A stretch of 64,000 nucleotides of DNA. It comes from Flavobacterium dauae. GTDB taxonomy: Bacteria > Bacteroidota > Bacteroidia > Flavobacteriales > Flavobacteriaceae. The DNA is taken from contig NZ_CP130821.1 of assembly GCF_004151275.2 (NCBI RefSeq), positions 1,488,001 to 1,552,000 on the forward strand. Reading direction: 5' to 3'. The position numbers and the translations under genes are program-made. The notes below the pieces were generated by a model, which searched no databases, was not told the DNA's origin, and saw nothing but the letters and a program-made list of their open reading frames with translations. Positions 33,853-43,800 of the stretch are shown here, piece by piece. How positions within the stretch are numbered: the first letter of the stretch is position 1; each line of letters opens with the position of its first letter.

Positions 33853-34545
33853 TTAACTTATATAGGTTTTTCCGTTCCATTTACCAAATTCAGAAACAGG
33901 TTTAAATCTTAAAGTAGTAAATTCAAAATGAAAATCTTTCCGTTCTCTTTCTTTCATTGCGTTAATATGTCTTTTAGGGTTTGAAACTGCACTGTGGCCA
34001 TAAACCATATCTGTCATTTCTTTTTGCGATTTCCAGATAGAAAAAGTAGAAACTGTTCTGGGTAATCTTATTGAAGCAGATGATAAAAGTGTACCAGGAT
34101 GATCGCGAACTAATTTTTCAATTGGTTTGCCCCAATTGATAAACCGGGGAACTTCGGGTAATTTCATTCTTGCAATGGTTACAGCAACAACTGGTATATT
34201 AGATAGATTTTCTTCTAATAATTCGTTGTTAATTTTAAATCCGCTGATTTTTCCCCATTGTCTTGTTAACGTTAACCGAATGTGCCATCCGTTTGCTAAT
34301 GTTTGTCCAAACGCATTGTTTTTGAGAAATTCATCTATGGCATTCTCGTTTTCCCATTGAGCAAAAACGGCAATTTGTCTGATCAATATTCTTGATGGAG
34401 ATAGGATAGAAGCACCCAATGTCATTGAATTCATAAATTCTATATGTATCAACCCTTTAATGTTATTTGGTTTTGGAGAAAGTAAAATCATTTTTAAAGC
34501 AGTAAAAACAGAAACCTTAGCCAAATGATAGGAAAATATACTCAT
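33853..34545 (-). CDS. spheroidene-monooxygenase (CrtA)-like protein
   Basis: The 230-residue chain (ATG 34545; the longer frame begins with TTG) resembles CrtA-type proteins: GASILSPSRILIRQIAVFAQWENENAIDEFL, a central LPRTVSTFSIWKSQKEMTDMVYG and the end ERKDFHFEFTTLRFKPVSEFGKWNGKTYI. These fall in the dimeric alpha-beta barrel (ferredoxin-like) superfamily; bacterial CrtA oxygenates carotenoids, but most Bacteroidota homologues have no carotenoid partner and none is near here. The His in MVYGHSA and the Met-rich NAMKERE segment are conserved-looking. Function unknown; oxygenase or binding role possible. Confidence 0.65.
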   Translation of the reverse strand: MSIFSYHLAKVSVFTALKMILLSPKPNNIKGLIHIEFMNSMTLGASILSPSRILIRQIAVFAQWENENAIDEFLKNNAFGQTLANGWHIRLTLTRQWGKISGFKINNELLEENLSNIPVVAVTIARMKLPEVPRFINWGKPIEKLVRDHPGTLLSSASIRLPRTVSTFSIWKSQKEMTDMVYGHSAVSNPKRHINAMKERERKDFHFEFTTLRFKPVSEFGKWNGKTYIS

Positions 34546-34635
34546 AGCATATAAAAAAATAATCAACTCAAAAATAACGAAAATATGAATGTTATTTTTT
34601 TAAAACCGTAATAATTTAAATATTTCTCCATTCCA

Positions 34636-34666
34636 TTGCAAAACATTGTTTTTAAATGTAAATTTG
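34636..34666 (+). promoter_or_regulatory. Bacteroidota promoter for purM
   Basis: TTG (34636-34638), 20-nt spacer, TAAATTTG (34659-34666). Start near 34673, leaving about 13 nt before the ATG. Confidence 0.75.
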
Positions 34667-34685
34667 CACAACAACACACAAAAAT

Positions 34686-35870
34686 ATGAGTTCAGATAAT
34701 AGTACCAATCGTTATGCACAACGCGGGGTATCTGCCCAAAAAGAAGATGTACATAATGCTATTAAAAATATCGATAAAGGATTATTTCCTAAAGCTTTCT
34801 GCAAAATTGTTCCCGATTATTTAACCAATGATGAAGATTATTGTTTAATTATGCACGCCGATGGTGCCGGAACAAAATCGTCTTTAGCGTATTTGTATTG
34901 GAAAGAAACCGGCGATCTATCTGTTTGGAAAGGCATTGCACAAGATGCCTTAATTATGAATATCGACGATTTGTTGTGTGTTGGTGCTACAGATAACATT
35001 ATGCTTTCGTCAACGATTGGCAGAAACAAGAATCTGGTTCCCGGCGAAGTAATCTCTGCAATTATTAACGGAACAGAAGAATTGATTGATGAATTAAAAA
35101 AATTCGGAGTTACCATTCACTCTACGGGTGGCGAAACTGCCGATGTAGGCGATGTTGTTCGAACAATTATTGTAGATTCTACCGTTACAGCTCGTATGAA
35201 ACGCAGCGATGTTATTGACAATGCCAATATTAAACCGGGCGATGTTATTGTTGGTTTGGAATCTTTCGGTCAGGCAACTTACGAAAATGAGTACAACGGC
35301 GGAATGGGTAGCAACGGTTTAACATCTGCTCGTCACGATGTTTTTGCACATTATCTGGCAGAAAACTATCCTGAAAGTTTTGATCCGTCGGTTCCAAAAG
35401 ATTTGATTTATTCTGGTGCTAAAAAGTTGACCGATGAAGTAGAAGGATCGCCAATAAACGCTGGTAAATTAGTGCTTTCTGCAACAAGAACCTACGCACC
35501 AATCATCAAAGCTGTTTTATCAAAATTTAACGCAAATGATGTGCACGGAATGGTACACTGTTCGGGTGGTGCACAAACAAAAATTTTGCATTTTGTAGAT
35601 AAAGTCCACGTAATTAAAGACAATTTATTCAATGTTCCACCGTTATTCAAATTGATTCAAGAACAATCGCAAACCGGTTGGAAAGAAATGTATCAGGTGT
35701 TTAACTGCGGTCATAGAATGGAATTGTACGTTAACCCTGAAATTGCCGAAGAAATTATTGCTATTTCAAAATCGTTCAACGTAAATGCACAAATTGTTGG
35801 AAGGGTAGAAGCTTCTAACAGCAAAAAATTAACAATTAATTCAGTTTACGGAACTTTTGAATACGAATAA
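34686..35870 (+). CDS. purM: phosphoribosylformylglycinamidine cyclo-ligase (AIR synthetase)
   Basis: Purine synthesis: closes FGAM with ATP to aminoimidazole ribotide. It starts RYAQRGVSAQKEDVHNAIKNID, then MHADGAGTKSSLAYLY, the MNIDDLLCVGATDNIMLSSTIGRN ATP/substrate block and THSTGGETADVGDVVRT (near residue 145). The C-terminal half has the GLESFG and GMVHCSGGAQTKIL segments. At 394 residues it is the longer Bacteroidota-type PurM rather than the 345-residue enterobacterial form. Its 3' end overlaps the start of ruvX. Confidence 0.93.
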   Translation: MSSDNSTNRYAQRGVSAQKEDVHNAIKNIDKGLFPKAFCKIVPDYLTNDEDYCLIMHADGAGTKSSLAYLYWKETGDLSVWKGIAQDALIMNIDDLLCVGATDNIMLSSTIGRNKNLVPGEVISAIINGTEELIDELKKFGVTIHSTGGETADVGDVVRTIIVDSTVTARMKRSDVIDNANIKPGDVIVGLESFGQATYENEYNGGMGSNGLTSARHDVFAHYLAENYPESFDPSVPKDLIYSGAKKLTDEVEGSPINAGKLVLSATRTYAPIIKAVLSKFNANDVHGMVHCSGGAQTKILHFVDKVHVIKDNLFNVPPLFKLIQEQSQTGWKEMYQVFNCGHRMELYVNPEIAEEIIAISKSFNVNAQIVGRVEASNSKKLTINSVYGTFEYE

Positions 35871-36285
35871 AGTCAGATTAATGGCAATTGATTACGGCGG
35901 AAAACGTACCGGGATTGCCGTAACTGATGAAATGCAAATCATTGCATCGGGCTTAACAACTGTTGAAACAAAGACTATTTTTTCGTTTCTTGAAAACTAT
36001 TTTAAAACCGAAAAAGTATCTAAAATCATTGTTGGCGAACCCAAACGGTTAAATAACGAGGCATCGTCAATTGGTGCCGAAATAAATAAGTTCGTTGAGA
36101 AATTAGCTGGCTTGTATCCGCAAATAGAAATTATAAGAATGGATGAACGCTTTACCTCTAAAATTGCCTTTCAAACAATGATTGATAGCGGATTGAAGAA
36201 AAAGCAAAGACAAAACAAGGCGTTAATTGATGAAATTGCAGCCACCATTTTATTGCAGGATTATATGAGCAGCAATCGGTTTTAA
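35857..36285 (+). CDS. ruvX: YqgF/RuvX-family Holliday-junction-resolvase-like protein
   Basis: RNase-H fold nuclease with AIDYGGKRTGIAVTD at the first strand (catalytic Asp in the DYG), IIVGEPKRLNNEAS and MDERFTSKIAF, and the closing IDEIAATILLQDYM. YqgF proteins help mature the 16S rRNA 5' end. Two starts fit: TTG 35857, overlapping purM by 14 bases and retaining the RLMA strand, or ATG 35881. The TTG gives a fold-complete first strand, so I keep it, without certainty. Length 134-142 is normal. Confidence 0.87.
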   Translation: MNTNKVRLMAIDYGGKRTGIAVTDEMQIIASGLTTVETKTIFSFLENYFKTEKVSKIIVGEPKRLNNEASSIGAEINKFVEKLAGLYPQIEIIRMDERFTSKIAFQTMIDSGLKKKQRQNKALIDEIAATILLQDYMSSNRF

Positions 36286-36324
36286 AGAAAATATAACAGA
36301 AGTTTAAAATAAGATCATTTTAAA

Positions 36325-37815
36325 ATGTCAACAAACAAAAATACAGAAAGCGATGTAGTATTAATTGGCGCTGGAATTATGAGTGCTACACTTGGATTGT
36401 TGTTAAAAGAACTGAATCCAAAGGCAACCATTCAAATTTTAGAGCGACTAAGCAGTGCTGCCGAAGAAAGTTCAGATGCAATGAACAATGCCGGAACAGG
36501 GCATTCCGCTTTTTGTGAATTAAATTATACCCCGGAAAAAAACGGAATAATCGATACCACCAAAGCATTGAATATTTGCGAACAGTTTGAAGAATCAAGA
36601 CAGTTTTGGTCGTATTTGGTAAACAAAAACATCATCCAGTCTCCAAAATCATTTGTGAATACTGTACCACATATGAGTTTTGTTTGGGGCGATAATAACG
36701 TTGATTTCCTTAAAAAAAGACACGAAGCTTTAAAAAAACATCCGTTGTTTGAGGCTATGGAATTTAGCGAAGATCGTGAAGTAATTAAAAAATGGGCACC
36801 TTTGATTATGGAAGGCCGCGATTATAAAGAAAAAATTGCCGCAACACATATGAATTTGGGTACCGATGTTAATTTTGGGGAATTGACCCGACAAATGATT
36901 AAACATCAGGTAAGCCAAAACGGTGTAACGGTTTCTTTTAATACCGAAGTTTACAATTTAAAACGCACACAAGACAACCGTTGGACAATCTTTATCAAAG
37001 ATTTAAAAACAGGCAAAAAACGTACCATTACTACCAAATTTGTATTTATTGGTGCAGGCGGAGCATCTATTTTATTGTTAGAAAAATCGGGCATTCCTGA
37101 AGGGAAATCTTATGGAGGATTTCCGGTATCAGGACAATGGCTGGTTTGTGAAGATGAAAAACTTGCCGAACAACATTTTGCAAAAGTTTACGGATTGGCT
37201 TCTGTTGGTGCACCGCCAATGTCGGTTCCGCATTTAGATACACGTTATGTAAATGGTAAAAGATCGTTGTTATTTGGACCTTATGCTGGGTTTTCGACCA
37301 AATTCTTGAAAACAGGATCTTATTGGGACTTGTTTAAATCAATATCTACCGGAAACATTGGAACAATGATTGGTGCCGGATTGGATAATATGGATTTAAC
37401 CAAATATCTGATTTCTGAAGTAATGGCATCAGAAAACAAAAAAGTTGAAGCTTTAAAAAGTTACTTCCCCAATGCTAAAAAGGAAAATTGGCGACTGGAA
37501 ATTGCAGGACAACGTGTGCAAACAATGAAACGCAACAAAGATGGTAAACCCGAATTAGCTTTTGGAACAGAGGTTGTTAATGCTGCCGATGGTAGTTTAG
37601 CGGTTTTATTAGGTGCTTCACCAGGTGCTTCTACAACAGTAAACATTATGTTGAAGTTGATTGAAAAATGTTTCCCTAATGAATATAAATCGCCAGAATG
37701 GCAGGCAAAATTTAAAGAAATGATTCCTTCGTTTGGATTAAAATTAAACGATCATCCGGAATTATTAAAAGAATTAAGAGCAGAAACTTCTAAAACATTA
37801 GAATTAAAATATTAA
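36325..37815 (+). CDS. mqo: malate:quinone oxidoreductase
   Basis: FAD enzyme at the inner membrane face that oxidises malate to oxaloacetate and reduces quinone. The N-terminal FAD fold is VVLIGAGIMSATLGLLLKEL (residues 10-29), with NNAGTGHSAFCELNYTP, THMNLGTDVNFGELTRQM and the closing GASPGASTTVNIM near 435. Length of 496 matches bacterial Mqo. Typical of Bacteroidota, where it stands in for NAD-malate dehydrogenase. Own gene, ends at a hairpin overlapping the next, convergent gene. Confidence 0.95.
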   Translation: MSTNKNTESDVVLIGAGIMSATLGLLLKELNPKATIQILERLSSAAEESSDAMNNAGTGHSAFCELNYTPEKNGIIDTTKALNICEQFEESRQFWSYLVNKNIIQSPKSFVNTVPHMSFVWGDNNVDFLKKRHEALKKHPLFEAMEFSEDREVIKKWAPLIMEGRDYKEKIAATHMNLGTDVNFGELTRQMIKHQVSQNGVTVSFNTEVYNLKRTQDNRWTIFIKDLKTGKKRTITTKFVFIGAGGASILLLEKSGIPEGKSYGGFPVSGQWLVCEDEKLAEQHFAKVYGLASVGAPPMSVPHLDTRYVNGKRSLLFGPYAGFSTKFLKTGSYWDLFKSISTGNIGTMIGAGLDNMDLTKYLISEVMASENKKVEALKSYFPNAKKENWRLEIAGQRVQTMKRNKDGKPELAFGTEVVNAADGSLAVLLGASPGASTTVNIMLKLIEKCFPNEYKSPEWQAKFKEMIPSFGLKLNDHPELLKELRAETSKTLELKY

Positions 37816-37819
37816 AGAA

Positions 37820-37852
37820 AACGATCGATTTAATTATCGGTCGTTATTTTTT
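37820..37852 (+). terminator. mqo terminator overlapping the convergent gene end
   Basis: AACGATCGAT (37820-37829) pairs with ATCGGTCGTT (37836-37845), one G-T pair; a T-run follows at 37847. The right arm encodes the last residues of the minus-strand gene. Confidence 0.75.
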
Positions 37853-39008
37853 TACAAACTACTACAATTTTATCATTATTTAAATCAGTAGTAAAAAAAA
37901 CGTACAAATCGCCACCATCTTTAATTTTATGTTTTTTACGGATTTCTTCTACTTTTAAAGGAAAATTTCGGGTTGTGATATTACACTTTGTGTTTTCTAA
38001 AAACTTAATTTCCTTTTTATTGTAAGGAATAATTTGTTCTATTTTAAAAGATCGTCCTGGAAAATCAACTAATTCATTCGAAGTGTATAAATGTGAATGT
38101 TTGTGCAATTTACTTACATTGAATTTTGTGGCAATACTGTTGTAAACCCCTAATTTAAGATAACTGCTGAATGGTTCATAAAGATAATTTAAAGGAAGCG
38201 ATAACTGCGAATCTACAATATCATTTAAAGGAAAAGCATCTTGATGAATGGTTCCATCATTTGAAATATTGACAGCAATAAGTTCCGGCAGACCAATAAA
38301 CCCTTTTTGTTGAACAATTAAAAGCTCCTTCACTTCGTTTTGTAAACCAATGGCGTAAATGGTTTTAACGTTGCTTAATTCGTTTAAAATAGACGAAATA
38401 TCAAGCAACGGAGCAACTTTAATTAAAATATTTTTAGATTTTTCAAACAAAAATTCTTGTAGTTCAACTACGTTTGGAGTACAATCTTTCAATAAAAAAA
38501 CTTTTGATTTTTTATCATCTCTTCGGGCTGGATCAATGTAAATCCAATCATATTTTTCAGTCGATTTTTCAAGATATGAAATACTGTCACCTGAAATAGT
38601 TTCAATATTATCTACATTCAACACCTTAAAATTATGCTGAACAATTGCCGATAAATCTTCTTGAAATTCACAATGAACAACTTTTTTAAATCGCTTTGCA
38701 AAGTAATAATCATCAACTCCAAAACCACCAGTCAAGTCGATTATTTTTTCTCCCGAAATTAATTCGCTTTTAAACTTTGCCAAAGTTTCCGATGACGTTT
38801 GTTCAACAGATAAGGTACTTGGAAAAATAACATTGTCATTTGCAAACCAAGTCGGTAATTTTTTTTCAGCTTTCTGTTTTGCCTGAATCTGATTTAAAAT
38901 CCAAGACCATTCATAATCAACAAACGGATTTTTTTTTAAAGCCAAAATATTAATGTTTTGCTTTAAATTGTTCTTTATAAATTGTTTTAAATCAGATGAT
39001 AATATCAT
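37830..39008 (-). CDS. class I SAM-dependent methyltransferase with THUMP-like domain
   Basis: The first 80 residues are a THUMP-like N-domain, then the Rossmann core: GEKIIDLTGGFGVDDYYFAKRF (SAM motif I), VHCEFQEDLSAIVQHNF, ETISGDSISYL and the catalytic-type WIYIDPARRDDKK. The 'DPARR' motif is shared with enzymes acting on RNA or DNA bases; the exact target is not known. A C-terminal domain (PYNKKEIKFLENTKCNITTRNFPL) follows. The adjoining rsmE and tsaD genes on the same strand make this a translation-modification cluster; the rsmE-to-this gap is ten bases. Confidence 0.82.
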   Translation of the reverse strand: MILSSDLKQFIKNNLKQNINILALKKNPFVDYEWSWILNQIQAKQKAEKKLPTWFANDNVIFPSTLSVEQTSSETLAKFKSELISGEKIIDLTGGFGVDDYYFAKRFKKVVHCEFQEDLSAIVQHNFKVLNVDNIETISGDSISYLEKSTEKYDWIYIDPARRDDKKSKVFLLKDCTPNVVELQEFLFEKSKNILIKVAPLLDISSILNELSNVKTIYAIGLQNEVKELLIVQQKGFIGLPELIAVNISNDGTIHQDAFPLNDIVDSQLSLPLNYLYEPFSSYLKLGVYNSIATKFNVSKLHKHSHLYTSNELVDFPGRSFKIEQIIPYNKKEIKFLENTKCNITTRNFPLKVEEIRKKHKIKDGGDLYVFFTTDLNNDKIVVVCKKITTDN

Positions 39009-39018
39009 AATTTAAAAA

Positions 39019-39723
39019 TTAATTATTCACTAATACAAAAGTATGGCAACCAACTATTGCGGCAGTTTCGGTACGCAAACGCGTATTTCCTAAAGCAACA
39101 GGCAAATAACCATTCGCCAATGCTTTGTTTATTTCGTTGGTAGAAAAATCTCCTTCAGGACCAATTAATAAAGTATAATTTTGTTGTGTTTCAATTCGGT
39201 TTTTTAATTCGGCTTTATCGGTTTCTTCACAATGTGCAATAAACTTTTGTCCGCTAAATTCTTTCGATAAAAAATCGTTCAATTTAATCGGTTCGTTTAA
39301 AACAGGCAGATACATTTGGTTCGATTGCTTCATTGCACTGATTAAAATTTTATCGAAACGTTCGGTTTTAATAATCTTTCGTTCAGAATGATCACAAATA
39401 ATCGGTGTAATTTCATCAACACCAATTTCGGCAGCTTTTTCTAAAAACCATTCGTAACGATCGTTCATTTTTGTAGGAGCAACCACCATATGAATTTTAA
39501 ATTCTCTTGGTTCAGTAAATTGCGATTCGTTTATTTTAACCACACATTTTTTTTCAGATGCTAAAATAACTTCACAAACAAATAAAAAACCTTTTCCGTT
39601 GGTAATGTGTAAAATAGAACCTTCTAATTTACGTAAAACTTTAACAATGTGTTTGCTTTCTTCTTTATTAAAAGTAAACTCTGTTGTTTCAGTATGTATG
39701 TCGGGTGCGTAAAATAATTGCAT
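39019..39723 (-). CDS. rsmE: 16S rRNA (uracil-1498-N3)-methyltransferase
   Basis: SPOUT-class enzyme that methylates U1498 of 16S rRNA. N-terminal PUA-like domain (ESKHIVKVLRKLEGSILHITNGKG), then the trefoil-knot domain: WFLEKAAEIGVDEITPIICDHSE, QSNQMYLPVLNEP and the SAM-binding LIGPEGDFSTNEINKAL with LGNTRLRTETAAIVG (near residues 205-220). Length 234 is standard. It starts four bases after tsaD's stop, so probably co-transcribed. Confidence 0.94.
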   Translation of the reverse strand: MQLFYAPDIHTETTEFTFNKEESKHIVKVLRKLEGSILHITNGKGFLFVCEVILASEKKCVVKINESQFTEPREFKIHMVVAPTKMNDRYEWFLEKAAEIGVDEITPIICDHSERKIIKTERFDKILISAMKQSNQMYLPVLNEPIKLNDFLSKEFSGQKFIAHCEETDKAELKNRIETQQNYTLLIGPEGDFSTNEINKALANGYLPVALGNTRLRTETAAIVGCHTFVLVNN

Positions 39724-39726
39724 AAT

Positions 39727-40746
39727 TTAAAACTCTAATCTTGCTTTAGAAACTACTTCATCATCACTAAAAATTCCTAAATTAAATTTATGATAACCAA
39801 CAATACCAATCATAGCGGCATTATCTGTTGTGTATTCAAATTTTGGTATAAAGGTTTTCCAGCCGTATTTGGTTTCGGTTTCTTTTAAGGCTTTGCGAAT
39901 GCCCGAATTTGCCGAAACACCACCACCAATGGCAATTTGGGTAATTCCGGTTTGTTCAACCGCAAGCTTAATTTTATCCATTAAAATTTTAATGATGATG
40001 TTTTGCACAGATGCACAAATATCATCGATATTTTCTTTAATAAAATCCGGATTTTTTTGAACTTCTTTCTGAATAAAATATAAAATTTGCGTTTTTAATC
40101 CCGAAAAACTAAAATTCAATCCATCAACTTTTGGTTTGGTAAAGGTGTAAGCTTTTGGGTTTCCGTTTTGTGCGTGTTTATCAATCAATGGACCTCCAGG
40201 ATAAGGAAATCCTAAAATCTTAGCTGTTTTATCATAAGCTTCTCCAACAGCATCATCGGTTGTTTCGCCTAAAATTTCCATATCAACAAAAGAATTCACT
40301 TTCACAATTTGTGTATGTCCGCCACTAATTGTCATTGCTAAAAACGGAAACGTAGGTTTGTCAAATCCTTCTTCATCAATAAAGTGGGCTAAAATATGTG
40401 CGTGCATGTGGTTTACGGCAATCAAAGGAATATTCAACGCCATACTTAACGATTTTGCAAACGATCCGCCAACTAACAAAGAACCCATTAAACCCGGACC
40501 TTGCGTAAAGGCAATGGCACTTAAATCGCTCTTTGAAATTCCTGCTTTTTGTAAAGCAACATCAATTACCGGAACAATATTTTGCTGGTGGGCACGTGAT
40601 GCCAACTCGGGAATCACACCGCCATATAACTCGTGAATTTCCTGTTTTGCCACAACATTACTTAATACTTTTTCGTTACACAATACGGCGGCTCCGGTAT
40701 CGTCGCACGAACTTTCAATCGCTAAAATATAATTTAATTGCTGCAT
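39727..40746 (-). CDS. tsaD: tRNA threonylcarbamoyladenosine (t6A) transferase subunit
   Basis: Transfers threonylcarbamoyl from TC-AMP to A37 of ANN-decoding tRNAs. ASKHA-fold with IESSCDDTGAAVL (residues 9-21), the metal-binding NHMHAHILAHF near 110, SGGHTQIV, NFSFSGLKTQIL and AIGGGVSANSGIR. I use ATG 40746: the extended frame begins at a GTG and adds 18 non-conserved residues. TsaC-type partner lies elsewhere in the window (62848). Divergent from a TamB-like gene. Confidence 0.95.
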   Translation of the reverse strand: MQQLNYILAIESSCDDTGAAVLCNEKVLSNVVAKQEIHELYGGVIPELASRAHQQNIVPVIDVALQKAGISKSDLSAIAFTQGPGLMGSLLVGGSFAKSLSMALNIPLIAVNHMHAHILAHFIDEEGFDKPTFPFLAMTISGGHTQIVKVNSFVDMEILGETTDDAVGEAYDKTAKILGFPYPGGPLIDKHAQNGNPKAYTFTKPKVDGLNFSFSGLKTQILYFIQKEVQKNPDFIKENIDDICASVQNIIIKILMDKIKLAVEQTGITQIAIGGGVSANSGIRKALKETETKYGWKTFIPKFEYTTDNAAMIGIVGYHKFNLGIFSDDEVVSKARLEF

Positions 40747-40857
40747 TGTAAAAAATCGGCATAATTTATGCTTAAAATGTGGAGTAAATACCACATTCAC
40801 TTTACATAAATTATTATTTTTGTTTCGTATTTAATAAGCAAATTTAAAACAAATAAG

Positions 40858-43800
40858 GCTATCAAAAAACTTTTTAAAATACTGTTTGGGTTGTTGTTGG
40901 GGTTGGCACTGGTTTTTATATTGGCGGCTGTAGTAATTACTACTCCAATCATTCAAACAGAACTAGCACATTACGCCACCACAAAAATTAATAAACACTT
41001 TAATATCCGAACATCGATTGGACAGGTTGCCGTACAGTTAGATGGAAAAGTACTGCTAAAAAAAATACACGTGTTAGACGAACACAATAACGATTTGGCG
41101 TACATTGACCGGCTATATACCAATATTACCGATTTTAAACAACTAACCGGAGGAAAGCTGATTTTTGGTAGTACAGAAATACAAGATGTTGATTTTTTTA
41201 TTCACAAATACAAAGGCGACACCCTTACCAATTTAGATAAATTTATTGCTGTTTTTGATGACGGAAAACCCGGTAGCGGTAAATTTTTAATGAAAATTGA
41301 TCATTTAGAACTAACCAACGGAAAGTTTAAGATTACCGACGATAATACTGGAAATACCCCGATTGATTTTAAAGAAATGAACGGATCATTGAACAATTTT
41401 ATAGTTCGTGGTCCTAATATAAATGCCGATATTACCCGATTGTCATTAAAAGATAAACGCGGAATTTACATTAAAGATTTGGTTACCAGCTTTGCAATGA
41501 CCAAAACATCGATGGATTTAAAACCGTTTGCCATTGAAACCGAAGAATCGTACATAAAAGGAAATATCGCTATGCGTTATGCCGAAGGCGATTTAAAATA
41601 TTTTACCGAAAAAGTAAATTTGGCGGTTAATTTCAATAAATCTAAAGTTGCAACAAACGATTTAAAACATTTTTATAAGGAATTTGGTACTGATAATGTT
41701 TTGTATCTAACCACAAAAGCAACAGGTACGTTGAACAATTTTAAGCTGAAAAATATGCAGCTTTCTGATAAATTCGGATCTGAAATTATTGGAAATTTTG
41801 CTTTAAAAAATCTGTTTGTAAAGAAAAATCCGTTTCGGGTTGAAGCTAATCTTAATCGCTTAAATATTTCACGAGCCAATGCTGTTGCGCTGTTGCCAAA
41901 CGTTCTGGGAAATGCGTTGCCGGTTCAATTAGAAAATTTAGGACTTTTAAATCTTCAGGGATCGGTAGCATACGAAAACTTTTATGTAGATGTTGATGTT
42001 GAAGCCGCTACAAACCTTGGTTTTGCGAAAGCCGATGTAGAATTGTGGAACGTAAATAAAAAACAAAATGCCACGTATAAAGGCGATATTGCACTTGATA
42101 ATTTTGATATTGGCGGATTAATAGAAAACGAAAAAATTGGCACAGCTACGTTAACAGCCAGTGTTGACGGTAAAAGTTTTGATCCCGAATCGTTCAACAC
42201 CATTTTAAAAAGCCACGTAGAGCAGTTTACCTTCAATAATTATTCTTACAAAGATATTACGATTGATGGAAATTTAAAACTACCCGCATACACCGGAACT
42301 TTGGTTAGTAACGATTTAAACGCTCTGTTGAATTTTAATGGAACTTTAGATCTTTCAAAAGATAAAACCGCAGTTGATTTCAAAGCAGATATTCAGCATT
42401 TAAATATGAATGCTTTGCAAATTGTAAAAGATTCGCTGGGTGTTTTTAAAGGTCATTTTGAGTTAAACGGAAACGGAAAAAATGTTGATTTGTTTGAGGG
42501 AACAATTTTAGCAGAAAACGCATCGTACACCAATTCGGTTGAAACCTATAATTTTGACCATCTTTTTATAAAATCCGAATTTCAAGAAAACAACATTCGT
42601 CAAATAAATGTAACATCAAATGATATTGTAAACGGCTACATTCGCGGAAATTTTAAATACAATCAACTAAAAGAAATCGTAGAAAATTCGTTGGGAAGCC
42701 TTTATAAAAATTATTCTCCAAACCATATTGCCACTAATCAGTTTATAGAATACGATTTAAAATTTCACAATAAAATTGTCGAACTGCTTGTTCCAAAACT
42801 CGAAATTGCCGACAATACTTCTGTTTCAGGAAAAATTACTGCCGATACCGGCGAATTTGTTTTAATTATGAACACGCCTTTTGTAAAGTACAAACAAAAC
42901 AAATTCAGCAATATACAAATTGATGTTAATAGTTTACGCGAAAATCAAAATGCTTTTATTGCCATTGATACCATTGATCTAAAATTCTATAAAGCCTACG
43001 ATTTTGTTTTAAACAATGCCAAAAAAAACGATACGTTGTACGCAGATACAAAATTTAAAGGCGGTGTTGAAGCAAACGACAGTTACCAGTTAAATTTTTA
43101 TCATACCATTGATGAAGAAAACAAGTCGGTGGTGGGGATCAACAAATCAGAAATACAGTTTAAAGAATCGGTTTGGTATTTAAACGAGTTCAATAATGAT
43201 AAAAACCGAATCATCTTTAATAAAAAACTGAACGATTTTACAATTGAAGATATTGAGTTTTCACATAACGAACAAATGGTATTACTAAATGGGAATATGA
43301 ACGGCGATGCTTATAAAAATTTAAATTTAGAGTTTGAAAATGTTGAGCTTGATAAAATAACGCCCGATTTAAACAATTTAACTTTTGCCGGATTAATGAA
43401 TGGTTCTGTTTCGTTTATTCAGGAAAACAATATTTTTAAGCCAAAATCAAAACTCAACGTAAAAGATTTAGAAATAAATGATGTGCTGCTGGGTTTGTTT
43501 AATTTTGAGGTTGAAGGTGATGAATCGTTGCAGAATTTCAATGTAAAATCAAATATCGTGAACGATTTTACCGAGAATTTTTATATGAACGGATTAATAT
43601 CTGTAAGTAAAGGTAAAAGCAAATTAAATTTAGATGCCGGTTTTAACAAGTTCAACCTTAAAGCCATTGCACCGTTCTTATCGTCGATTATGTCTGATGT
43701 TCGCGGAGAAGCATCGGGTAGAGCAACTATTCAGGGTACACATAAAAACCCCGATATCGAAGGGAAATTATATTTAACAAATGCCGGAATGCGCCCCGTT

